A stretch of DNA of 64,000 nucleotides from Roseiarcus sp963784805 (GCA_963784805.1 CAWASR010000001.1:1-64000), one strand, 5' to 3'; counted from the stretch's first letter, positions 27,460 to 38,285 are shown. Numbers and translations are program-made. The notes: generated by a model from the sequence alone, not told the origin.

Positions 27460-28422
27460 TCAGCGCGTGCCGGCCTTGGCGTATTTGGCCACGGCGGCGG
27501 CGTTGTCCTTGGTCACGAAGAAGGGGCCGGTCAGCACGGGGCCGCCTCCACCGACGGTGTCCCCGTTGGTGAGGTAGAGCCACAGCATGTCGACCGCCTC
27601 GTAGCCCTCGACATAGGGCTGCTGGTCGACCGCCCACTGTATGTCGCCCTTCGCGATCAGACCGATCGCCACCGGGCTCATGTCGAAGGTGCCGACCTTG
27701 GCCTTCGAGCCCGTCGCCTTGATGGCGTCGAGGACAACCGGCGCGAACGGGGCGCCGAGGGTGACGACATAGTCGATCGACGGGTCCTGCTGCAGCTTGG
27801 CCTGCACCCGCGCCTTGACCGTCGGCATGTCGTAGCCGGTCACGTAGAGCACCTCCATCTTGCCCTTGAAGGTGTCCTTGATGCCGTTGCAGCGCGCCTC
27901 AAGTTGCACCGCGCCCTGCTGCTGGTCGAGGCAGACGACGTTCTTGGCGCCTTCCTGGTCCAATTTTTCGCCCACGGCCTTGCCGGCCACGGTCTCGTCC
28001 TGTCCGGCATAGCCGAGCAGGCCTTGCTCCTTCCATTGGCCGACGCCGGCGTTGAACCCGACGATCGGAATTCCGGCCTTTTGCGCCGTCTTCACCGCCG
28101 GCGCTTCGGCGTCGGGGAAAGCGAGCGTCAACGCGATTCCGTCGACATGCTGCTCGACGACGTTGGAGATGAGCTGCGCCTCCTTCGTCGCCGTCGGGTC
28201 GGCGAGGTAGATCAGCCTGACATTGTCCTTCTTGGCGGCGGCTTGAGCGCCCTTGCGGATGATGTCCCAGAAAGTGTCGCCCGGCTGGGCGTGGGTAATC
28301 ATAGCAAAAGTGAACTGATCGCCCGCCGCCGAAGCGGCATTGGAGCTCAGCAGCGTCGCGCAGGCGAGACCAGAACCGGCCGCGACACCAAGAATATACA
28401 TTTTTCTAAAGCGAAACATCAT
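27460..28422 (-). CDS. Sugar ABC importer periplasmic binding protein
   Basis: A 320-residue class I sugar-binding protein. The signal peptide covers residues 1-33 (FRKMYILGVAAGSGLACATL, cleavage near ASAAGDQ). The Rossmann-like lobes carry FAMITHAQPGDTFWDIIRKG, GIALTLAFPDAEAPAVKTA and IPIVGFNAG. The start at 28422 is chosen over an upstream frame because of the signal peptide and a GGAGGAG site 5 bases before it. It is the first gene of the importer operon; an inverted repeat lies 38 bases upstream of the start codon. The ligand is likely a cyclitol or sugar. Confidence 0.9.
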   Translation of the reverse strand: MMFRFRKMYILGVAAGSGLACATLLSSNAASAAGDQFTFAMITHAQPGDTFWDIIRKGAQAAAKKDNVRLIYLADPTATKEAQLISNVVEQHVDGIALTLAFPDAEAPAVKTAQKAGIPIVGFNAGVGQWKEQGLLGYAGQDETVAGKAVGEKLDQEGAKNVVCLDQQQGAVQLEARCNGIKDTFKGKMEVLYVTGYDMPTVKARVQAKLQQDPSIDYVVTLGAPFAPVVLDAIKATGSKAKVGTFDMSPVAIGLIAKGDIQWAVDQQPYVEGYEAVDMLWLYLTNGDTVGGGGPVLTGPFFVTKDNAAAVAKYAKAGTR

Positions 28423-28459
28423 TCGTCTCCTCCATTGTTTGCGCCTCCCTGGGCGCCCC

Positions 28460-28488
28460 TTGCGACAATGTTTGTTGCCAAATCGCAA
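28460..28488. promoter_or_regulatory. Inverted repeat upstream of the sugar-binding protein gene
   Basis: TTGCGA at 28460-28465 and TCGCAA at 28483-28488 form a 6-base inverted repeat with a 17-base spacer, also containing TTGTTGCCAA-like symmetry. It lies just upstream of the importer operon, so it could be an operator. No binding protein is proven. Confidence 0.3.
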
Positions 28489-28696
28489 CTTATGCAAAAA
28501 TCATTCTTTGTGCCGTGAGTCAAGGCAAAGTAGGCAGGCGACCCTCGCTCCAAATCAGAGCACCTTGGTCGATCGCCACTTCCAAAGCCGCACTCTTACC
28601 ATTGAAATTGTGCGTGAAAATCCGCTCTTCGTAAACCTGGACGTGTCCTCAAATGGTGGTTTCGCAACTCAGCGAGCGCGGGGTCGCAGGGAGCCT

Positions 28697-28840
28697 TTAG
28701 TCGCTCTTATGGATGCGGTAGCCGGCGCCGCACATGCCGACCGGCCCGATGCGAACCAGCACATTGCCTTCGCCGTGGATCGACACGAGCCGGTCGATTA
28801 GAGTCAAGCAGCCAGGCTCGTTTCAGAGAGCGGCTTTCAT
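28697..28840 (-). pseudogene. N-terminal remnant of zinc-dependent alcohol/polyol dehydrogenase
   Basis: After an AGAGG site, an ATG at 28840 opens a frame reading MKAAL, then an in-frame TGA, then NEPGCLTLIDRLVSIHGEGN and VLVRIGPVGMCGAGYRIHKS before a TAA. This is the N-terminus of a medium-chain zinc dehydrogenase of the sorbitol dehydrogenase type, where GxVGxCGxD carries the first catalytic zinc Cys. Everything after residue ~46 is absent. It sits 21 bases downstream of the GntR gene on the same strand, so a sugar alcohol dehydrogenase was probably once part of this operon. Confidence 0.78.
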
Positions 28841-28861
28841 CGTTTGCCTCTTTGTACACGC

Positions 28862-29587
28862 TCAGTCGGTCACCTGGCGGCGGGCTTCCTGCGCCAGGTC
28901 GTCGATCATGGTGAAGATCTTGTTGAGATGGTCAACAAGCGCGGCTTCGGCGGCGGGCCCATCGCCGGCGTCGAGCGCGTCGAGGATTGCGAGATGCTCG
29001 GCGACGACGCGCGGCAGGCGCGTCGGCGAGCCGGAGAGGCGGATGAAGCGGGTGAGCTTCGACTTGGCGGCGAAGATCGTCGCCCACACCCCCTTACGGT
29101 CGACGAATTCGGCCAACAGCGCATGGAAGCGCTCGTCGGCGGCGTGAAAGCCGTCGTCGTCTCGTGCCTCGATCATCGCTGCCTGAAGTGCGACCACGGC
29201 GCGCGCCTGCCGGCTCTTCTCATCGCCCCAGACCTCGGCGACCTCCCTGAGCAACGCAACTTCGAGCGCGCGGCGGACGAAATGGCTGTCGCGGATGCCA
29301 GAAAGACGCACCGGCGCGACAAAGCTGCCCTGCTGGGGGAAGACGTCGATAAGCCCTTCCTCAGATAGGCGCTGGATGGCGGCGCGGATAGGCGTGCGCG
29401 ACACGCCGAACTGGCGCACGAGCGCGTTCTCGCTGATCGCTTCTCCGGGTTGCAACTGCACGGCGACTATCGCCGCGCGCAACGCTTCGTAGACCTGCTC
29501 AGCCACCGGCCTGCGCCGGTCGATGCGAAGTGTCAGTGAGGCGAGGCCTGCCGCGACCGCCTCAAGCCCTTTCACCGCGAGTGACAT
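28862..29587 (-). CDS. GntR family transcriptional regulator, FadR/FCD type
   Basis: A 241-residue regulator. The N-terminal winged helix shows PVAEQVYEALRAAIVAVQLQ, GEAISENALVRQFGVSRTPI and EGLIDVFPQQGSFVAPV. The C-terminal FCD ligand-binding domain (about residues 100-235) contains the metal-type residues in FHAADERFHALLAE and EHLAILDALDAGD. The ATG at 29587 fits the usual N-terminal length; a GTG at 29668 would run into the promoter. It is divergent from a sugar importer operon, so it probably represses that operon and its own gene. The ligand is likely a sugar acid, as is common for FCD regulators. Confidence 0.88.
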   Translation of the reverse strand: MSLAVKGLEAVAAGLASLTLRIDRRRPVAEQVYEALRAAIVAVQLQPGEAISENALVRQFGVSRTPIRAAIQRLSEEGLIDVFPQQGSFVAPVRLSGIRDSHFVRRALEVALLREVAEVWGDEKSRQARAVVALQAAMIEARDDDGFHAADERFHALLAEFVDRKGVWATIFAAKSKLTRFIRLSGSPTRLPRVVAEHLAILDALDAGDGPAAEAALVDHLNKIFTMIDDLAQEARRQVTD

Positions 29588-29670
29588 GGCGCCCGCCGCT
29601 CGATGGTCCCGCCGCCCCGCCGGTGCATCCTGTACTGCCCTGACGGAGATTTCATTTGCGCGTTGCACAC

Positions 29671-29680
29671 TTGTATACTA
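29671..29680. promoter_or_regulatory. Candidate GntR operator overlapping a -10-like box
   Basis: TTGTATACTA contains the palindrome GTATAC, a typical core for GntR-family FCD operators, and includes TATACT, a plausible -10 box for the plus-strand importer operon. It lies in the only gap between the divergent regulator and the binding-protein gene. Confidence 0.4.
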
Positions 29681-29756
29681 CTTTGGCTGGGCACCTTGCA
29701 AGCCGCGCCGGCGCCACGCCGCCGCGAGCCTCAAGGCGAACTCGAGGGAGGAAAAA

Positions 29757-30782
<1,026 letters not shown>

Positions 30783-30874
30783 GGCAGGATTGGCGCGGCG
30801 CGCCTTTGCTCGAGGCGCGCCCGCCCGGCTCTTTTCCGAGGAACGCAACGGCGGCCCGCCGCTCAAGAAGCCCG

Positions 30875-31924
30875 ATGCTTGACGCCAAGACCGCCGCTAC
30901 GCCGGAACCGACTGACGACGCCAAGGACTTCGCTCCCTATGCGCCCGCCGCTCTGTGGACGCGCGTGTTCCTGACCAACGAATTCGGTCTTGTCGCCCTC
31001 ATCGCGATCTTCGCGCTCGCCTTCCGCCTGGCGACGCCGGGCTTCGCCTCGCCCTTCAACCTCTTCGCGATGGGCCGCGCGGCCGCCGTCAACATCGTCA
31101 TCGGCGAGGCGATGATGGTCGTGATCGTCACGGGTGGCCTCGATCTCTCGATCGGCGCCGTCGGGGTCTCGGCGGCGATGGCCTGCGGCTGGCTCATCCA
31201 GGTCGTCGGCCTGCCCTGGCCGCTGGCGCTTCTGGGCGGGGTCGCGCTGGGCGCGGCGCTCGGGTTCGTCAACGGCTGGGCGGTGGTGCGGACCGGCCTC
31301 CACTCCTTCATCATCACGCTCGCCAGCATGAGCATCTTCTTCGGCGTGATGATCTTCCTCACCCACGCCGAATCCTACCGCAGCATCCCGCCCGCCATCT
31401 CCACGTTCGGCTCGATGCGCCTTTGGGGTTTCCTGTCGCCCCTCCTCATCATCGCCGCCGTGGTCGCCATCGGCCTCGCCGCGCTCTATCGCCTGACCGC
31501 GCTCGGGCGGGAAATGCTGGCGGCGGGCGCGCGTCCGCAGGCGGCCGAACTCTCGGGCGTGCGCGTCGGGCGGATCGTCATCATCTGCCACGCGCTGACC
31601 GGGGCGCTCGCCGCCATCGCGGCGCTGATGCTCCTCGCGCGCAATGGCGCGGCGATCCCCTCCATGGCCGGGCAGCTCGGGCAGGACTGGCTGCTGCCCG
31701 CGTTCCTCGGCCCGGTGCTCGGCGGCACGCTCCTGACCGGAGGGCGGGCCTCGCCGTTCGGGGCCTTCCTCGGCGCGCTGCTCGTCACGGTCCTGACGAG
31801 CGGATTGCTGCTCCTGCAAATCGGCGAGTTCTGGGTGCAGGCGATCCTCGGGCTCCTCCTGCTCGCCGCCGTCCTGATGGATCAGGCGCGGCGGGTTGTC
31901 TTGACCAGCCGGAGAAGTGCGTGA
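30875..31924 (+). CDS. Sugar ABC importer permease, first of two
   Basis: A 349-residue RbsC-like inner-membrane permease. Characteristic are GEAMMVVIVTGGLDLSIGAV, GLHSFIITLASMSIFFGV and LTGALAAIAALMLLARNG. About nine membrane segments can be seen. The ATG at 30875 is the first in frame after the binding-protein gene. Its TGA overlaps the next ATG (TGATG), so the two permeases are translationally coupled and probably form a heterodimer. Confidence 0.9.
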   Translation: MLDAKTAATPEPTDDAKDFAPYAPAALWTRVFLTNEFGLVALIAIFALAFRLATPGFASPFNLFAMGRAAAVNIVIGEAMMVVIVTGGLDLSIGAVGVSAAMACGWLIQVVGLPWPLALLGGVALGAALGFVNGWAVVRTGLHSFIITLASMSIFFGVMIFLTHAESYRSIPPAISTFGSMRLWGFLSPLLIIAAVVAIGLAALYRLTALGREMLAAGARPQAAELSGVRVGRIVIICHALTGALAAIAALMLLARNGAAIPSMAGQLGQDWLLPAFLGPVLGGTLLTGGRASPFGAFLGALLVTVLTSGLLLLQIGEFWVQAILGLLLLAAVLMDQARRVVLTSRRSA

Positions 31925-32892
31925 TGCGCGCGCTCTCCCGCCTCGGCCGCGCGGATTGGTTCGGCCCCGCTCTGGTCACAGTCCTCGCGGTCGCCATCTT
32001 CGGGGCCTTGCGGCCGGCGTTCCTTTCGCCGCTCAACATTCAGGTGCTCCTGCTGGCGGTAGCGATCAACGCGCTCGTCGCCTATTCGCAGATGATCATC
32101 ATCGCCATCGGCCAAATGAATCTCTCGGTCGGCGCCATCGGCGGCCTCGCCGCCATCTCCTTCGCCGGCATGATGGAAGTGTGGGGCCTGCCTCCGCCGC
32201 TCGCCGCCCTGCTCGCGCTGCTGATCGGCCTTGCCGCGGGCGTGTTCAATGGCCTCTTCATCGCCGCAACGGGCATTTCCGCCTTCGTCATCACACTCGC
32301 CAGCCTGTCGCTGTTCAAGGGGATCAACCTCGGCGTTACAAAGGCGCAGCCGTTCTACAAAGTGCCCGCGATCGTCAAGGCGGCGGGCGCGACGACGTTC
32401 CTCGGCCCGCTGCCCTGGCTGATCATTCCGACCGCCCTCGTCGCAGTCGGCCTCTGGTACATGCTGAACCGCCAGCCGATCGGCCGCTTCATCCTGGCCG
32501 TCGGCGGCAACCGCAACGCCGCCGAGCTCTCGGGCATCCGGGTCCGCTTCGTCGTCGTCGTCGCGCACGCTCTCTCCGGGCTCATCGCGGCGCTCGCCGG
32601 TCTGCTTCTCGTCGCCCGCCTGCAGATTGGCCAGCCGACCATCGGCGACGACTGGCTCATCCTCTCCTTCGCCGCGCCGATAATCGGCGGGGCGGCGCTG
32701 AGCGGCGGCCACGTCGGCGTCGCGGCGACCACCCTCGGGGTCGTGATCGTCGCCATCATCACCCAGGCGCTCGTCTCCTTCAACATTGACCCGTTCCTGG
32801 TGCAAGTCGTGCTCGGCGTGCTCATTCTGTGGGCGGTCGGGATCAACCGCCTTCGCGAAGTGCGCCTCGCCGGCACGATGAAGAGGGCGTGA
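31924..32892 (+). CDS. Sugar ABC importer permease, second of two
   Basis: A 322-residue RbsC-like permease related to, but clearly different from, the upstream one. Seen are SQMIIIAIGQMNLSVGAIGG, SAFVITLASLSLFKGINLG and HALSGLIAALAGLLLVARLQ. About nine membrane segments are expected. It starts at the ATG overlapping the previous stop by one base and ends 2 bases before the ATPase ATG. Two distinct permeases in one CUT2 system are less common than a homodimeric permease. Confidence 0.9.
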   Translation: MRALSRLGRADWFGPALVTVLAVAIFGALRPAFLSPLNIQVLLLAVAINALVAYSQMIIIAIGQMNLSVGAIGGLAAISFAGMMEVWGLPPPLAALLALLIGLAAGVFNGLFIAATGISAFVITLASLSLFKGINLGVTKAQPFYKVPAIVKAAGATTFLGPLPWLIIPTALVAVGLWYMLNRQPIGRFILAVGGNRNAAELSGIRVRFVVVVAHALSGLIAALAGLLLVARLQIGQPTIGDDWLILSFAAPIIGGAALSGGHVGVAATTLGVVIVAIITQALVSFNIDPFLVQVVLGVLILWAVGINRLREVRLAGTMKRA

Positions 32893-32894
32893 CC

Positions 32895-34409
32895 ATGGCG
32901 CATCCGGTGTTCGAGGCGCGCGGCGTCAGCAAGGGCTTTCCCGGCGTGAAGGCGCTGCAGGACGTCCGGCTCAGCATGCAAGCCGGTTCGATCCATGCGC
33001 TGCTCGGCGAGAACGGCGCCGGCAAGTCGACGCTGATCAAGTTGGTCACTGGCGTCCTTCGGCCGGACGCGGGCGAACTCCTGCTCGACGGCGCGCCGAT
33101 GACGTTCGCGGGCCCGCGCGGCGCGATCGCGCGCGGCATCGCCGTCGTGCATCAGGAGCGCAATCTCATCCCTCGCTTCTCGATCGGCGAGAACATCTTC
33201 CTCGAGCAACTCGCCAAGCGCCCGCTCGGGCAAATCGACTACCGCCGCCTCCACATCGAGGCGCGCCAGTGGCTGGACATGCTCGGCCTCGACGTCGATC
33301 CGGCGACGCCGGTCGGGGAGCTCAGCGTCGCAAAAATGCAGCTTGTCGAAATCGCCAAGGCGCTGGCGCTGAAATCGCGCATCCTCCTCCTCGACGAGCC
33401 GACCTCCTCGCTCACGCCTTACGAGACCGTGACCTTGTTCAAGCTGCTGCGCCGCCTGCGCGACGATGGTGTCGGCATGTTGTTCGTCAGCCACAAGCTC
33501 GAGGAAGTGCAGGAGCTTTGCGATCAGGTGACCGTCCTGCGCGACGGCCGCAACGCCTGCGACAGCCGCCCTCTCGCCGGGCTCGAAAGACAGGACGTCG
33601 TCCGGCTGATGATCGGCCGGAGCGAGCAGATCGCGGACTGGCCCGCGCGACGCTTCGAAGGCGCCCCGACCGCGCTGTCGCTCGAGAACGTCTCGACCAG
33701 CCTCGGCCATTGCGACGTCAACCTGAACGTGCGCCGCGGCGAGATCGTCGGCCTTTACGGCCTCGTCGGGGCTGGACGCACCGAACTCGCCAAATGCGTG
33801 ATGGGCCTCCATCCGATCACTGCGGGCCGGGTGCTCGTCGACGGCAAGCCCGCAGCGATCCGCTCGGTCGCCGATGCCGTCCATCGCTACCGCGTCGGCT
33901 ACGTCAGCGAGGACCGCAAGCAGGAGGGGCTCATCCTTATCCATTCGGTGCTGGAGAACGCCGGCATCACCGTCTGGCGGCGCCTTGCGCGGCGCGGACG
34001 CTTGCTCGCCGACGCGGCCATTCGCGCCAAGGTCGGGCCGCTCGTGCGCCGGCTCGAGGTGCGCACCCCGAGCCTCGACCAACTCGTCGGGCACCTCTCC
34101 GGCGGCAATCAGCAAAAGGTCAGCATCGCCAAATGGCTGGCGGCTGAAGTCGGCGTCCTCATCGTCGATGAGCCATCGGTCGGTATCGATATCAAGACCA
34201 AAGCCTATCTGCACGACCTCTTGCGCGGCCTCTCCGACGCCGGCGCCGCGATCCTGCTCATCACTTCCGACATGCCGGAGATGATCGCGCTCGCCGACCG
34301 CATTGTGGTGATGAACGACTATCGCCTCACCGGCGAGATCGTGAACACGCGCGACTATGCGGCGATGAGCCAGGCGATCATGGCCTATATCCACCGCATC
34401 GCGGCGTAA
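32895..34409 (+). CDS. Sugar ABC importer ATPase, double-domain
   Basis: A 504-residue RbsA/MglA-like ATPase. The first domain has Walker A GENGAGKST (about residues 35-43), a modified signature GELSVAKMQLVEIAKAL and Walker B ILLLDEPTSSL. The second domain has the usual degenerate Walker A LVGAGRTELA, the signature HLSGGNQQKVSIAKWL and Walker B LIVDEPSVGIDI. It completes the binding protein-permease-permease-ATPase operon. The next gene, a sugar-acid dehydratase, converges on it with a 35-base gap. Confidence 0.93.
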   Translation: MAHPVFEARGVSKGFPGVKALQDVRLSMQAGSIHALLGENGAGKSTLIKLVTGVLRPDAGELLLDGAPMTFAGPRGAIARGIAVVHQERNLIPRFSIGENIFLEQLAKRPLGQIDYRRLHIEARQWLDMLGLDVDPATPVGELSVAKMQLVEIAKALALKSRILLLDEPTSSLTPYETVTLFKLLRRLRDDGVGMLFVSHKLEEVQELCDQVTVLRDGRNACDSRPLAGLERQDVVRLMIGRSEQIADWPARRFEGAPTALSLENVSTSLGHCDVNLNVRRGEIVGLYGLVGAGRTELAKCVMGLHPITAGRVLVDGKPAAIRSVADAVHRYRVGYVSEDRKQEGLILIHSVLENAGITVWRRLARRGRLLADAAIRAKVGPLVRRLEVRTPSLDQLVGHLSGGNQQKVSIAKWLAAEVGVLIVDEPSVGIDIKTKAYLHDLLRGLSDAGAAILLITSDMPEMIALADRIVVMNDYRLTGEIVNTRDYAAMSQAIMAYIHRIAA

Positions 34410-34444
34410 TGCTCAGACTCTGTGGTCAAAAAGAACGGCTCCCC

Positions 34445-35554
34445 CTATCGAAAGGTACGGCTGAACTCCGGAAGGCTCTTGGCCTTCACTGCGTTGAGGT
34501 CCCACTCGACGCCAATGCCCGGCGTCATCGGCGCGACCGCCATGCCGTCCTCGATCCGCAGCGACGACATCGTCAGTTCGTCGAGCTGCGGGATGTACTC
34601 GACATATTTCCCGTTCGGAACCGCACAGGCGAGACTGGCATGCAGCTCCATCAGGAAGTGCGGTGCGATAGGCAAGTCGAACGCCTCAGCGATATGGGCG
34701 ACCTTGAGCCACGGCGTTATTCCGCCGATACGCGCGACATCCACCTGCACGATCGAACAGGCGCCCTTGGCCATATATTCACGGAAATGCCGAATCGAGT
34801 ATATCGACTCGCCGACTGCGATCGGGGTCGTCGTCGCACGCGAGAGCCGCACGTGGCCGTCAAGGTCATCGGCCGGCAGCGGCTCCTCGATCCAGGCGAG
34901 ATCGAGCTCCGCCAGACGGCCCGCGCGCCGAATCGCCTCGTCGAGCGTGAAGCCCTGGTTGGCGTCGGTCATGATGTCGTAACCGGACCCAAGCGCGGCG
35001 CGCACTGCGGCGAGACGGCGATAGTCTTCCGAGACATGCGGCCGGCCGATCTTGATCTTCGAGCCTGCGAACCCCTTTTCGCGGGCCGCGAGCGCGTCCT
35101 CAACCAGCGCGCTCTCGTCGATATGGAGCCAGCCGCCCTCAGTCGTATAGAGCGGACGCCGGTCCGCAGCGCCGCCGGCGATAATCCACAGCGGCAATTC
35201 TCGCCGCTTTGCGCGCAGGTCCCAGAGCGCGGTGTCGATCGCCGCCAACGCGAGCGACGAGATCGCGCCGATGGTGGTCGCGTGCGTCGAATATTCCAGT
35301 TCACGCCAGATCGCCTCGATGCGCTCGGCTTCCTTGCCGACGAGCCTCGGTGCAAGATGATCCGCCAACAGGCGCATCACCGACGAGCCGCCGGTGCCGA
35401 TTGTGTAGCTGTAGCCGGTCCCCGCGGCGCCGTCGCTGTCGGTCACGGTCACGATTGGCGTTTCCTGTGACACGAAGCTCTGGATCGCATCGGTGCGTTT
35501 GACTTTCGGAGGAATGTCGACCAGTCGAAGGTCGACCCGTTCGATGCGCGCCAT
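34445..35554 (-). CDS. Mandelate racemase/muconate lactonizing enzyme family dehydratase
   Basis: A 369-residue enolase-superfamily enzyme. Catalytic residues fall in the mandelate racemase pattern: K166 and K168 (SKIKIG), metal ligands D197 (TDANQG), E223 (IEEPLP) and E249 (AVGESI), and the D272/H299 dyad (VQVDVARIGG, IAPHFLMELH). This subgroup includes galactonate and other acid-sugar dehydratases as well as racemases. The start at 35554 follows GGGAGG. Its neighbours, a sugar importer and an FCD regulator, support an acid-sugar dehydratase. If the substrate is galactonate, dgoK and dgoA at 8.7-10.2 kb would complete the route, which is inference. Confidence 0.88.
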   Translation of the reverse strand: MARIERVDLRLVDIPPKVKRTDAIQSFVSQETPIVTVTDSDGAAGTGYSYTIGTGGSSVMRLLADHLAPRLVGKEAERIEAIWRELEYSTHATTIGAISSLALAAIDTALWDLRAKRRELPLWIIAGGAADRRPLYTTEGGWLHIDESALVEDALAAREKGFAGSKIKIGRPHVSEDYRRLAAVRAALGSGYDIMTDANQGFTLDEAIRRAGRLAELDLAWIEEPLPADDLDGHVRLSRATTTPIAVGESIYSIRHFREYMAKGACSIVQVDVARIGGITPWLKVAHIAEAFDLPIAPHFLMELHASLACAVPNGKYVEYIPQLDELTMSSLRIEDGMAVAPMTPGIGVEWDLNAVKAKSLPEFSRTFR

Positions 35555-35839
35555 TTCAGCCTCCCGTCGCTGCAATCAACTCCAAGCCTTCGACGGCGAA
35601 ATGATTCGCCTTCGCGGGGTCGAATGCTACGCCGATCGTCTGACCAAACTCCAGCGGAGTCCGTATGGAGTCGTATTGAGCATGCGCGCGATCCCGTGTC
35701 TTGGCCAGCGTCCATGTGCGAACGCAACAAAAAGGCGGATAAGATGCAGTGGACCGGCTGGATCTAGGATATCAAGGCGGGCTGACTGAATTCCGTATTC
35801 ATTGTATAACCTCAAGCGGCGCCGAACCGACCAAGGCTG

Positions 35840-36961
<1,122 letters not shown>

Positions 36962-36976
36962 GTTGAGGGCGAGGCC

Positions 36977-37438
36977 ATGGAAGGGCTCGAACGCATCGTC
37001 AGGGAGCACCCATTCTTCACCGGGCTGGAGGAGGAGTTCTGCGCGCTGGTTTGCGGCTGCGCCAAGAACGTGCGCTTCGAGGCCGGCCAGCACTTGTTCC
37101 ATGAAGGCGAGCCGGCGGATCAATTCTACCTGCTCCGGCACGGGCGCGTCGCACTCCAATTGATGGCGCCAGGGCGCGGGGCCGTGACCTTCGAGACCCT
37201 TGGGCCGGGCGAGATCGTGGGCGTATCGTGGCTGATCCCGCCCTATCGCCGGACCTACGACGCCAAGGCGCTCGAACTCGTCCGCGCCATCTCGATGGAC
37301 GCGAACTGCCTGCGCCAGAAGAGCGAGGCCAATCACGATCTCGGGTATGACCTGATGAAACGCTTCATGCCTGTACTGATTCAACGTTTGCAGGCAACCC
37401 AGCTTCAGATTCTCGATCTCTATGGCTCCCATGCCTGA
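36977..37438 (+). CDS. Cyclic-nucleotide-binding-domain protein inside hydrogenase operon
   Basis: A 153-residue protein consisting almost only of a Crp-like cyclic-nucleotide-binding domain: HPFFTGLEEEFCALV, FEAGQHLFHEGEPADQFYLL, the phosphate-loop-like FETLGPGEIVGVSWL, then a helical tail (DLMKRFMPVLIQRLQATQLQ). There is no DNA-binding helix-turn-helix, so it is not a standard Crp regulator. It may sense a nucleotide or redox state and act on the hydrogenase. It starts 15 bases after hyhB and overlaps hyhG by 17 bases, so it is produced together with the subunits. Confidence 0.85.
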   Translation: MEGLERIVREHPFFTGLEEEFCALVCGCAKNVRFEAGQHLFHEGEPADQFYLLRHGRVALQLMAPGRGAVTFETLGPGEIVGVSWLIPPYRRTYDAKALELVRAISMDANCLRQKSEANHDLGYDLMKRFMPVLIQRLQATQLQILDLYGSHA

Positions 37439-38285
37439 CAACCCGATCCGCGCCGCGATCGCCGCGAATCCGATGGCGCCCCGGATTACGCGGGTGCGCC
37501 ATCGTCGGCGTGATGGGCCCGATGTGTGGACGCTCGATATCGAGCCGGAAGACGCGGAGGCCGGTGCGTTCGCGCCCGGACAGTTCAACATGCTCACCAT
37601 GTTCGGCGTTGGCGAGGCGCCGATCAGCATGAGCGGCGATCCCGCTGATCCCGTGCGCCTCGTCCACACGATCCGCGCCGTTGGGCCGGTCTCGACGGCG
37701 CTCGCACGCTTAGGCCCCGGCGAGCCGGTCGGGCTGCGCGGACCGTTCGGCGCGGGTTGGCCAATGAACGAGGCGACCGGGCGCGATGTCGTGGTCGTGG
37801 CCGGCGGGCTCGGTCTGGCGCCGCTGCGCCCGGCGCTTTACCGCTTGCTTGCCGAGCGCAGGCGTTACGGCAAGATCGTGCTGCTGTACGGGACCCGCGG
37901 CCCCGACGAGATCCTGTTCCGGCGCCAGCTTGAAACTTGGCGGCGGCGGCTCGACATCGACATCGAGGTAACGGTTGATCATGCAATTGGCGACTGGCGC
38001 GGCCATGTCGGGGTCGTTACGACGCTGATCCCGCGCGCCGCCTTCGACCCGTTGCATGCGATCGCCCTGGTGTGCGGTCCGGAGATCATGATGCGCTTTG
38101 CGATTGGCGCATTACGTGAAGCCGGCCTCGCGGAAGACGCGATCTATCTCTCCATGGAGCGCAATATGAAGTGCGCGATCGGATTCTGTGGCCATTGCCA
38201 GTTCGGGCCGGTATTCGTCTGCCGAGACGGTCCGGTCTTCCGCCTCGACCGGCTACGCGGCTTGCTGGCGCTGAAGGAGATCTAA
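37422..38285 (+). CDS. hyhG: [NiFe]-hydrogenase group 3b FAD/NAD(P)-binding subunit (gamma)
   Basis: A 287-residue ferredoxin reductase-like subunit that exchanges electrons with NAD(P)H. An FAD-binding barrel contains GQFNMLTMFGVGEAPISMSG. The nucleotide-binding region starts at VVVVAGGLGLAPLRPALYRL (about residues 125-144). The C-terminal [2Fe-2S] site is KCAIGFCGHCQFGPVFVC. It overlaps the upstream CNB gene by 17 bases. The pairing with hyhB, hyhS and hyhL identifies a group 3b-type bidirectional hydrogenase; cofactor preference (NADPH is usual) cannot be read directly. Confidence 0.92.
   Translation: MAPMPDNPIRAAIAANPMAPRITRVRHRRRDGPDVWTLDIEPEDAEAGAFAPGQFNMLTMFGVGEAPISMSGDPADPVRLVHTIRAVGPVSTALARLGPGEPVGLRGPFGAGWPMNEATGRDVVVVAGGLGLAPLRPALYRLLAERRRYGKIVLLYGTRGPDEILFRRQLETWRRRLDIDIEVTVDHAIGDWRGHVGVVTTLIPRAAFDPLHAIALVCGPEIMMRFAIGALREAGLAEDAIYLSMERNMKCAIGFCGHCQFGPVFVCRDGPVFRLDRLRGLLALKEI

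Noticed and set aside
30863..31819. Long minus-strand frame inside the permease gene
   Set aside because: Composition (runs of Arg, Asp, Glu, Gly) is typical of the antisense of a GC-rich membrane protein gene.
32355..34394. Minus-strand frame of 679 codons opposite the ATPase
   Set aside because: It is the antisense shadow of a clear ABC ATPase with all its motifs on the plus strand.
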